Part shown: piece after piece, positions 24,009 through 30,356 of the stretch
Numbering within the stretch: position 1 is the first letter of the stretch
Layout of the letters: every line of letters starts with the position of its first letter
NCBI GenBank assembly: GCA_937996725.1
Contig: CALKUR010000010.1
Span: 1-30,356, forward strand
Origin: an uncultured Dechloromonas sp.
GTDB lineage: Bacteria; Pseudomonadota; Gammaproteobacteria; Burkholderiales; Rhodocyclaceae
DNA length: 30,356 nt
Direction: 5' to 3'
Made by a program: the position numbers and the translations under genes
The notes under the pieces: model-generated
Database searches by the model: none
Told to the model about the DNA's origin: nothing
What the model saw: only the letters and a program-made list of their open reading frames with translations

Positions 24009-25022
24009 ATGACACATCAGGTTACGCTTAATCCGATCAACGCTACTTTCCGTGCCGATGGGCACGAAAGCGTGCTCGAAGCCGCGCTGCGCCACGATCT
24101 GCTGGTGCCGTATGGTTGCCGCAACGGCGGTTGCGGCGCTTGCCGCGCCAAAATCACCTCGGGCACGGTCGATCACGGGAAATCCAGCGAGACGACGCTG
24201 ACGCCGGCGGATCGTGAGGCGGGTTTTGCGCTGCTGTGCTGCGCAGTGCCGCAGACCGATGTGACGGTCGAGGTCAAAGACGTGCGCCGCAGCACGGACA
24301 TTCCCGTCAAGACGCTGCCGAGCCGGATCGAGGTGCTGGAGATGCCGGCCGACGATGTGGCCGTGCTCACGCTGCGCCTGCCGGCGACGGAAGTGTTTCA
24401 GTTTCATGCCGGGCAGTACATCGACATTCTGCTCAAGGACGGCAAGCGTCGCAGCTTTTCGATCGCCAACCCGCCGCACGATACGGCGACGGTGGAGCTG
24501 CACGTACGCCACGTGCCGGGCGGCCTGTTTACCGATCAAGTGTTCAGTACGATGAAGGTGCGCGACATCCTGCGCTTTAATGGCCCGCACGGCAGTTTCT
24601 ATCTGCGGGAATCGAATAAGCCAATGATCCTGTTGGCGGGCGGCACCGGTTTTGCGCCGATCAAATCCATTGTGCTCGAAGCGCTGTATCTGGAACTGAA
24701 TCGTCCGATGCATATTTACTGGGGTGCGCGCGATCGCGCCGGTTTGTATCAGTACGACGTCGCCGAAGCGTGGGCGGCGCAACACCCGCACATCAAGTTC
24801 ATCCCAGTGTTGTCGGAGCCGGAGACCACGCCGGGTTGGGCGGGTCGCACGGGCCTCGTGCACGAAGCGGTGTTGGCCGACTTCCCTGATTTGTCGGGTC
24901 ATGAGGTGTATGCCTGTGGTGCGCCGGCTATGATTGCCGCCGCACGTGCGGACTATTTCGGCAAAGGGCAGTTGCCGGAAGATGCCTTCTTCGCGGACTC
25001 GTTCGAGTTTGCCGCGAACTGA
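24009..25022 (+). CDS. 2Fe-2S/FAD/NAD(P) reductase (CDP-6-deoxy-delta-3,4-glucoseen reductase-like)
   Basis: A soluble flavoprotein reductase of 337 residues. The N-terminal plant-type ferredoxin domain binds a 2Fe-2S cluster through C37, C42, C45 and C77 or C78. The FAD domain has R-S-F-S-I-A-N at 148-154, and the NAD(P) domain has G-G-T-G-F-A-P at 211-217 with Y-A-C-G-A-P near the C-terminus. Proteobacterial homologues are often named after AscD, the reductase of 3,6-dideoxysugar synthesis. No dideoxysugar genes are near, so its true role, perhaps electron supply to an oxygenase, is open. A Shine-Dalgarno AGGA lies seven bases before the ATG. It heads a three-gene unit with a TANGO2-like protein and a patatin. 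Confidence 0.92.
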   Translation: MTHQVTLNPINATFRADGHESVLEAALRHDLLVPYGCRNGGCGACRAKITSGTVDHGKSSETTLTPADREAGFALLCCAVPQTDVTVEVKDVRRSTDIPVKTLPSRIEVLEMPADDVAVLTLRLPATEVFQFHAGQYIDILLKDGKRRSFSIANPPHDTATVELHVRHVPGGLFTDQVFSTMKVRDILRFNGPHGSFYLRESNKPMILLAGGTGFAPIKSIVLEALYLELNRPMHIYWGARDRAGLYQYDVAEAWAAQHPHIKFIPVLSEPETTPGWAGRTGLVHEAVLADFPDLSGHEVYACGAPAMIAAARADYFGKGQLPEDAFFADSFEFAAN

Positions 25023-25031
25023 TCGCAGTCC

Positions 25032-25805
25032 ATGTGCCTGATCGCCTGGCGTTGGCAGCCGATGGATGCAACACCGCTGGTGTTGGTGGCGAATCGGGAC
25101 GAGTTTTATGCGCGTGCAACGCGGGCCTTGGTCCAGTGGCCGGATTCGCCGATCATCGCTGGGCAAGACCTGGAAGGTGGTGGCACTTGGCTGGGTGTAA
25201 CGGCCAGCGGCAAGCTGGCGGCACTGACCAACTACCGAGATCCGGCGATGATGGAAGACGGTCGCCCCTCGCGCGGTGCGTTGGTCCAGGGTTTTCTGGC
25301 GGGCAGTCTGGACAGCGAGGCCTATCTGAACGAGCTGGCCCGCTACGCACATCAGTACAACCCATTTAACCTGCTGGTGTTCGATGGCCGAAAACTGATG
25401 GGTTGCGAGAGCCGCGGTCATCACTATCAGATCGTGCGTCCGGAGCCTGGTGTGGGCGCGGTTTCCAATGGTGATTTTGATGCGGCTTGGCCGAAGGTGA
25501 CGCGATTACGCGAGGCGCTGAGCGATGCGCTCTCGGAAAACGACGCAACCGATTTACAACTGTTGGCGCTGTTAGAGAACCGCGAGATGACACCAGACGC
25601 CCAGTTGCCCGAGACAGGCATTCCACGCGATTTGGAACGCGCGTTGTCGGCGGCATTTATTGCACTACCGTCTTATGGCACACGCGCATCGAGCGTGGTG
25701 CGCATTCACGAAGATAGCGTGCACATGACCGAGCGCAGCTTTGATGCCGACGGTGCCTGTGGCGATGTCGCATTGTCACGTGCCAGAACAAGTGAAGGTC
25801 TGTGA
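25032..25805 (+). CDS. NRDE/TANGO2-like family protein
   Basis: A 257-residue protein of the NRDE (Ser/Thr-rich T10) family, whose animal member TANGO2 has been implicated in haem and lipid handling. It starts with Met-Cys, so Cys2 could be an N-terminal nucleophile after Met removal, as in Ntn hydrolases. The eponymous N-R-D-E is at 21-24, followed by G-G-G-T-W-L-G-V-T and A-L-T-N-Y-R-D-P, then S-R-G-x-L-V. No signal peptide is seen. It begins nine bases after the reductase gene and ends overlapping the patatin start. The proposed haem role is interesting next to hemJ and hemL, but the link is inference. Confidence 0.92.
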   Translation: MCLIAWRWQPMDATPLVLVANRDEFYARATRALVQWPDSPIIAGQDLEGGGTWLGVTASGKLAALTNYRDPAMMEDGRPSRGALVQGFLAGSLDSEAYLNELARYAHQYNPFNLLVFDGRKLMGCESRGHHYQIVRPEPGVGAVSNGDFDAAWPKVTRLREALSDALSENDATDLQLLALLENREMTPDAQLPETGIPRDLERALSAAFIALPSYGTRASSVVRIHEDSVHMTERSFDADGACGDVALSRARTSEGL

Positions 25806-27070
25806 TGTATCGCCCATGGCTTCGATCTCAAGTGTTGATGGTGGCGTTGGTCACTCTGATGGCAGCGAATACCTGGGCCGCGCCGTCGCGGCTTGAGGCG
25901 CTGCCGCCGATGTACGCGAATGAGGCCACGGTGAACGGACTTTCCGGCGTGCGTTATGCGATTAACCAGACGGGCGGGGTAGCGTTGTTCTTGCGTGATC
26001 TCGAGCACAGTTTGCGCACGATGAACCGAGATCAGCCCGGAACGCCCATTACCTACCTGTCGATTTCCGGCGGCGGCGGCCGCGGTGCGTTTGGTGCCGG
26101 CCTGTTGAACGGCTGGACCCGTCATGGCACGCGTCCGGAATTTAATATGGTGACGGGTATTAGTACGGGCGCATTGATGGCGCCTTTTGCCTTTCTTGGA
26201 CCCGCCTACGATCCGGTACTGAAAAATCTGTATACGGGCATCACCGATAAGGATGTGGTGCGTGAGCGTTCTTATGCTGCGATCTTTTTTTCGGACGGCC
26301 TGGGAGATACATCGCCCTTGTATAACCTGATTTCCGAATATGTGACGCCGGAGCTGTTACGCAAGATCGCGCATGAATACACGGTGCGTAACCGTTGGTT
26401 ATTGATCGGCACGAATAATCTGGATACCGGACAACCGATTATCTGGAATATGGGCAAGATCGCCACGAATGACTCACCGGAAGCGTTGGAACTGTTCCGT
26501 CGCGTGATGCTGGCCTCGGCATCGTTGCCGGGGTTCTTTTCGCCGGTCATGATGGACGTGAAGTACCAGGGCAAGACCTATCAGGAAATGCATGTCGACG
26601 GTGGCGTCAGCCGTCAGGTATTTTTGTATCCGGCATCGCTGTTTCACGAGAGCGGTGCCTACAAGTTGCTTGAGGGGCGCAAGCGTGAAGCCTATTTGAT
26701 CCGGAACGATGTTCTGGATGACGAGAGCTATCAGACCGTCGAGCGTAAAACGTTGTCGATTGCGAATCAAGCGCTGCGCCAGTTCGCGCAGTCGCACGAA
26801 GATGGCGATACCCTGATGGCCTACATCACGGCGCAGAAAGATGGCTTCGGGTTCAATATGGCCTATGTCACCGATGACGTCGGCGCTAAACCGAACCGCA
26901 AGGGCAAGCAACGTTTTGACCAGGCCTACATGCGGACGTTGTTTAGCTATGCCGAAGAGCGTGCGGCGCGGGGCTACCCCTGGGCTAAAACACCGCCGGG
27001 TCTGACCGAGGCGTTGTCCGGCAGCTTGAACAAACTCCGCGATGCAGTGAACGGTAGTCAGACGCGCTAG
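25805..27070 (+). CDS. Exported patatin-like phospholipase
   Basis: A predicted secreted or periplasmic lipid acyl hydrolase of 421 residues. A signal peptide covers about residues 1-25, with likely cleavage after A-N-T-W-A. The patatin domain has the oxyanion loop G-G-G-G-R-G-A-F-G at 89-97, the nucleophile S120 in G-I-S-T-G, and the dyad aspartate D265 in V-D-G-G. It has no lipobox and no obvious C-terminal beta-barrel. Start choice is between GTG 25802 (four-base overlap with the previous stop) and ATG 25805 (one-base overlap). The stop codon shares the palindrome CTAG with the polA stop on the other strand. Confidence 0.93.
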   Translation: MYRPWLRSQVLMVALVTLMAANTWAAPSRLEALPPMYANEATVNGLSGVRYAINQTGGVALFLRDLEHSLRTMNRDQPGTPITYLSISGGGGRGAFGAGLLNGWTRHGTRPEFNMVTGISTGALMAPFAFLGPAYDPVLKNLYTGITDKDVVRERSYAAIFFSDGLGDTSPLYNLISEYVTPELLRKIAHEYTVRNRWLLIGTNNLDTGQPIIWNMGKIATNDSPEALELFRRVMLASASLPGFFSPVMMDVKYQGKTYQEMHVDGGVSRQVFLYPASLFHESGAYKLLEGRKREAYLIRNDVLDDESYQTVERKTLSIANQALRQFAQSHEDGDTLMAYITAQKDGFGFNMAYVTDDVGAKPNRKGKQRFDQAYMRTLFSYAEERAARGYPWAKTPPGLTEALSGSLNKLRDAVNGSQTR

Positions 27071-30000
27071 TGCGCTTCGTCCCAGTTTGGCCCAACGCCG
27101 ATATCGACGACCAGCGGCACTTTAAGTTTAGCGACCTGGGTCATTAACGGCCCCAGGGCGGTGCGCACTTGATCCCGTTCGGTTTCGGGCACATCAAGCA
27201 CCAGTTCATCATGCACCTGCATGATGAGTTTGGTTGCTAGGCCTTCTTTCTCGAGCCAGTGCTGTACGGCGATCATCGCCATCTTGATCAGATCGGCAGC
27301 GGTGCCTTGCATAGGTGCGTTGATCGCGGCGCGCTCCGCGCCCTGACGGCGACCTTGCTGCCCGGCTTTGAGGTCCGGTAGCCAGAGTCGACGACCAAAA
27401 ACCGTTTCGACGTAACCGTGGTGATGGGCTGACTGGCGCGTTTCTTCCATGTAACGGGCGACACCGGGATAGCGATCAAAGTAGCGATCGATGTAGGTTT
27501 GCGCTGCTCCGCGTTCGATGCCCAGTTGCTTGGCAAGGCCAAAGGCGCTCATGCCGTAGATCAGACCGAAGTTGATGGCTTTAGCAGCGCGCCGTTGCTC
27601 GTCGGCGACTTCCAGTGGCATGACGCCGAAGACTTCGGCGGCGGTGGCGCGGTGAATGTCTTCGCCATGGGCGAAGGCGTTCAACAAGCCGTTGTCGGCC
27701 GAGAGATGCGCCATGATGCGCAACTCAATCTGTGAGTAGTCGGCCGAGATAATGCAGTGGCCCGGCGGTGCGATGAAGGCTTCGCGAATGCGGCGGCCCT
27801 CGGCGGTACGCACAGGAATGTTCTGCAGGTTCGGGTCCGAGCTGGCGAGACGACCGGTGACAGCCGTAGTTTGCGAGTAATGCGTGTGCACGCGACCGGT
27901 GGCCGGGTTGATACGCTGCGGTAGTTTGTCGCAATAGGTGTTCTTGAGTTTGGCGATGCCGCGATATTCCAGCAGCAGACGGGGTAGCGGGAAATCGAGC
28001 GCCAGCTCGTTGAGCACTTCTTCATCGGTCGATGGTGTGCCGGACGCCGTTTTCTTTTTGACGGGCAGTCCCTGTTGCGTGAACAGGATCTCGGCGAGTT
28101 GTTTGGGGGAATTGAGATTGAAGCTCTGGCCAGCTAAAGCGTGGGCCTCGGATTCCAGTTCGAGCATGCGTTCGCCGAGCGCGTGGCTTTGATCCGCCAA
28201 GCGCTGGTTGTCGATGAGCACGCCGTTCTGCTCCATCGTGAACAGCACCCGGGCGACGGGGAGCTCGAGGCTGCGGTAGGTGCGTTCCAGCCCGGGCTCT
28301 GCCGCCAGGCGCGGGCGCAAGCGGTCGGCGATGCGCAAGGTGATGTCGGCATCTTCTGCGGCGTAAGCGGCTGCATCGGCCACGGCGACCTGGTCAAAGG
28401 TGATCTGGTTTGCCCCTTTACCGCACAGTGCTTCATAGGGAATCGTCGGCATGCCCAGATGGCGGCGCGCCAGTGCGCCCAACTCCAGTGAGCCAGCACT
28501 GACCTGGCCCGCTTCGAGCACGTAGGCCATGAGCAGGGTGTCGTCGACAATGCCCGCCAGCTGAATGCCGTGGTTGGCAAAGATGTGTTGATCGTACTTG
28601 GCGTTCTGCAATACTTTCTTGGGCGTACCGTCTTCCAACCAGGGCTTTAGGCGTTCCAGTGTGGCGTCGAAGGGCAGTTGATCCGGCACGTCGGGGCCGC
28701 TATGGGCGAGTGGCAGGTAGGCCGCTTCGCCGGATGCGACGGCAAACGATATACCCACCAGGCGTGCTTGCTGTTCGTCCAGGCTGGTCGTTTCGGTGTC
28801 GAGTGCCACGCGTTCGGCGTGGGCGATTTTGTCGAGCCAACGTTCGAGTGTCGCGTTATCGAGAATAGTTTCGTAGTGTGCGCGGTGGGCACCATCGTCC
28901 GGCAAGAGCGTCGGCACCGGGTCGGCAGCATGGCCCTCGGTGGTGGCGGCGTTTGCGCCGGTGGGCGATTCCAGTGCTTTGAGCCAGGTCTTAAAGCCGT
29001 TGTGCCGGAAGATGTCGCGCAGCGCATCGGCATCTTCGGGTTGCGCTTGCAGCGCGTTTATCGGCTGCGGCAGTGCGACGTCGGTTTTCACGGTCGCCAG
29101 CGCGCGGCCGAGCGGCAGAAAATTCAGATGGGCGCGTAGGTTCTCGCCGGCAACGCCTTTGACCTCTGCGGCATGGGTAATGACACCATCTAGGTCGCCA
29201 TAGGTCTGTAACCATTTGGCCGCCGTTTTGGGGCCGACCTTTTGCACGCCGGGAATGTTGTCAGCCGTATCGCCCACTAACGCCAGGTAGTCGGTAATGC
29301 GATCAGGCAATACGCCGAATTTAGCTTCGACGCCGGCGACGTCGAGCCGCTCGTTGCTCATCGTATTGACCAATGTGACTTGGGCGGTGACGAGTTGGGC
29401 CAGATCCTTGTCGCCGGTGGAGACGACGACCTGCATGCCGTCGGCTGCGGCCTGGCGCGCACGTTCCGGCTGTTTGAGTTGATGCGCTTTCTGCTGGGCG
29501 TTGCCGAAAGCGGCGTGTTGGTCCTCATCAAAATGTACGCCATCCACTTTGCTAGAAGTAGTGACTGAAGCGGCATCAAAGAAATAGCAATTTTCTGATT
29601 CGCACAATAATCGATAGCTTTCTGCAAGGCCTATACATTTTTTATCGCCACCTTGGAATTTCGCACTGATATCGCCTTTAGGTTCTGTAATAGGTGGTGG
29701 CGCAATCACAAGAATTTCGGGTGTTTTCATCCCTGGTTCAATGGGTGCATTCCGGATGGCGCGTATCAGCTGTCGCATGCCATTTGCGGCATCTTGGGCG
29801 TTGTGATTGTGGTTGGCTTGGAAGTCATTAGTGCCAAGCATAATAATAACAAGTGCCAAAGGCGAGTTAACTTCGATACGTTGAGCTAGCCCGATTAAGC
29901 CATTTCTGCCTGGCTTAATCGGGTCTTCATACATGGTGCGTCGACCGTTTAAACAATCTTCGATAACACGCACTTGCTTGCCACCTCGATTGAGATTAAT

Positions 30001-30102
30001 TTCTAAAACGCCAGTCCATCGCTTTTCGAAAGCAAAACGATTGCGGCTCATTGGGATGATGCCCCAAGTTAGCGAATCTGCGTAGATGAGAATTTGCTTC
30101 AC
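27067..30102 (-). CDS. polA: Chimeric frame: SGNH hydrolase joined to DNA polymerase I lacking the start of its 5'-nuclease domain
   Basis: One uninterrupted 1011-residue frame made of two unrelated proteins. Residues 1 to about 205 are a complete SGNH/GDSL esterase-like domain: D9-S10-L (block I), N52-G53 (II), G90-T-N92-D (III) and D187-G-V-H190 (V). From about residue 214 it is DNA polymerase I. The back half of the 5'-nuclease domain begins at A-R-Q-A-A-A-D-G-M, keeps S-T-G-D-K-D and the H3TH motif, but lacks the first ~120 residues and most metal ligands. The proofreading exonuclease (D-T-E-T near 435, N-A-K-Y-D, Y-A-A-E-D) and polymerase motifs A (D-Y-S-Q-I-E-L-R near 788), B (R-R-A-A-K-A-I-N-F-G) and C (H-D-E near 964) are intact. 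GTG 30102 fits the SGNH family; TTG 30111 is less likely. A rearrangement or an assembly join are both possible. Confidence 0.85.
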   Translation of the reverse strand: MKQILIYADSLTWGIIPMSRNRFAFEKRWTGVLEINLNRGGKQVRVIEDCLNGRRTMYEDPIKPGRNGLIGLAQRIEVNSPLALVIIMLGTNDFQANHNHNAQDAANGMRQLIRAIRNAPIEPGMKTPEILVIAPPPITEPKGDISAKFQGGDKKCIGLAESYRLLCESENCYFFDAASVTTSSKVDGVHFDEDQHAAFGNAQQKAHQLKQPERARQAAADGMQVVVSTGDKDLAQLVTAQVTLVNTMSNERLDVAGVEAKFGVLPDRITDYLALVGDTADNIPGVQKVGPKTAAKWLQTYGDLDGVITHAAEVKGVAGENLRAHLNFLPLGRALATVKTDVALPQPINALQAQPEDADALRDIFRHNGFKTWLKALESPTGANAATTEGHAADPVPTLLPDDGAHRAHYETILDNATLERWLDKIAHAERVALDTETTSLDEQQARLVGISFAVASGEAAYLPLAHSGPDVPDQLPFDATLERLKPWLEDGTPKKVLQNAKYDQHIFANHGIQLAGIVDDTLLMAYVLEAGQVSAGSLELGALARRHLGMPTIPYEALCGKGANQITFDQVAVADAAAYAAEDADITLRIADRLRPRLAAEPGLERTYRSLELPVARVLFTMEQNGVLIDNQRLADQSHALGERMLELESEAHALAGQSFNLNSPKQLAEILFTQQGLPVKKKTASGTPSTDEEVLNELALDFPLPRLLLEYRGIAKLKNTYCDKLPQRINPATGRVHTHYSQTTAVTGRLASSDPNLQNIPVRTAEGRRIREAFIAPPGHCIISADYSQIELRIMAHLSADNGLLNAFAHGEDIHRATAAEVFGVMPLEVADEQRRAAKAINFGLIYGMSAFGLAKQLGIERGAAQTYIDRYFDRYPGVARYMEETRQSAHHHGYVETVFGRRLWLPDLKAGQQGRRQGAERAAINAPMQGTAADLIKMAMIAVQHWLEKEGLATKLIMQVHDELVLDVPETERDQVRTALGPLMTQVAKLKVPLVVDIGVGPNWDEAH
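29460..29500 (-). other. Junction between SGNH hydrolase and DNA polymerase I sequence
   Basis: Family resemblance to SGNH hydrolases ends after the block V segment D-E-D-Q-H-A-A-F-G, and Pol I resemblance begins at A-R-Q-A-A-A-D-G-M. The breakpoint therefore falls in about 40 bases. Bases to its right soon become clearly richer in A and T. No insertion-sequence end, target duplication or obvious repeat is visible here. Confidence 0.75.
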
Positions 30103-30111
30103 GGTGTGCAA

Positions 30112-30356
30112 TTATTTACATTGATACAAAGCGAATGCGCGCTCTCCTATTTTTTTGGACTCGCCTTTAACAATCGTATTAGCCCCAAGGTCAACCGCTG
30201 AGTTTTTAGCCATTTGCACTAGATTATCTTCAACGCCTTCTATACTGCGATTAACAAACATTACCTTGGATAATACGCTCGCGGTTACTGTGCCTTTTGA
30301 TTCGCAATGACTTATTTGGTCAGAGCTTGCAATTGACACTTTTTCTGCGCCTTCTT
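30112..30356 (-). CDS. Small lipoprotein-like protein (DUF4156-like), 5' part outside window
   Basis: The C-terminal ~80 residues of a small protein, open to the window edge. The pattern K-V-S-I-A-S-S-D-Q-I-S-H-C-E-S-K-G-T-V-T followed by A-V-D-L-G-A-N-T-I-V and an A-F-A-L-Y-Q-C-K ending resembles the DUF4156-type family of small outer-membrane lipoproteins. The N-terminal signal and lipobox would lie beyond the edge. It is AT-richer than most of the window, like the SGNH segment, and stops nine bases before the GTG of the SGNH frame, so these two look like neighbours from one source. The family call is tentative. Confidence 0.6.
   Translation of the reverse strand, partial: EGAEKVSIASSDQISHCESKGTVTASVLSKVMFVNRSIEGVEDNLVQMAKNSAVDLGANTIVKGESKKIGERAFALYQCK

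Noticed and set aside
24009..25022. A role for the 2Fe-2S reductase in dideoxysugar synthesis, as the AscD-type name suggests.
   Set aside because: No sugar-nucleotide dehydratase or aminotransferase genes of that pathway are in the window; the similarity supports only the domain architecture.
23997..25424. A 475-codon open frame on the minus strand opposite the 2Fe-2S reductase and TANGO2-like genes.
   Set aside because: It is antisense to two clear genes, has low-complexity Arg-rich composition and no recognisable domain or ribosome binding site.

Overview
The window is about 30 kb of dense, moderately high-GC chromosomal DNA carrying housekeeping genes of a proteobacterium. Gene content and order point to a betaproteobacterium or a close gammaproteobacterial relative. 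The pointers are lysA beside an LptM-type lipoprotein and frataxin, hemL-thiE beside rubredoxin and a PilG/PilH-type receiver, yqgE-ruvX-pyrR-pyrB-pyrC', yggS-proC-yggU divergent from pilT, and a Tat-exported HiPIP. This assignment is inference from recognised families; no phylogeny was run. I saw no rRNA, tRNA, CRISPR array or insertion sequence. No gene-free stretch reaches 300 bases; the longest gap is about 150 bases, between thiE and the rubredoxin gene.

Layout. 1-1954 (+): 3' part of an EamA exporter, a HiPIP with its own promoter and terminator, and an AEC carrier. 1951-3518 (-): an LptM-like lipoprotein and lysA. 3604-3930 (+): cyaY, convergent with PBP1A (3964-6243, -). 6323-9271 (-): a TPP riboswitch followed by thiD and thiC. 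9362-11345 (-): thiE-hemL. 11495-12067 (+): rubredoxin and a degenerate response regulator. 12097-13620 (-): a CPD photolyase. 13670-17424 (+): yqgE-ruvX-pyrR-pyrB-pyrC', each gene overlapping the next. 17425-19297 (-): yggS-proC-yggU. 19377-21394 (+): pilT and an S58/P1-family Ntn hydrolase. 21389-23963 (-): an SDR protein, hemJ and an RlmL-type methyltransferase. 24009-27070 (+): a 2Fe-2S flavoprotein reductase, a TANGO2-like protein and a patatin. 27067-30102 (-): a chimeric frame with an SGNH hydrolase followed by DNA polymerase I lacking its first ~120 residues. 30112-30356 (-): 3' part of a small lipoprotein-like gene.

Working together: thiC, thiD and thiE serve the pyrimidine branch and coupling step of thiamine synthesis, with thiD-thiC under TPP control. 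hemL and hemJ are steps of tetrapyrrole synthesis. pyrB and the non-catalytic pyrC' probably form the aspartate transcarbamoylase holoenzyme. lysA and PBP1A both feed peptidoglycan. pilT and the receiver belong to type IV pilus motility.

Most unusual points: (1) the in-frame SGNH-PolA chimera at a sharp composition change near the right end, which is either a real rearrangement or an assembly join; (2) a PilG/PilH-type receiver with Glu at the phosphoacceptor position and a broken acidic pocket; (3) a TPP aptamer whose 3' strand carries the probable thiD ribosome binding site and ends one base before an ATG; (4) a dihydroorotase homologue that has lost its metal ligands; (5) -10-like TAGAAT boxes 6-7 bases before start codons, which suggest leaderless messages.
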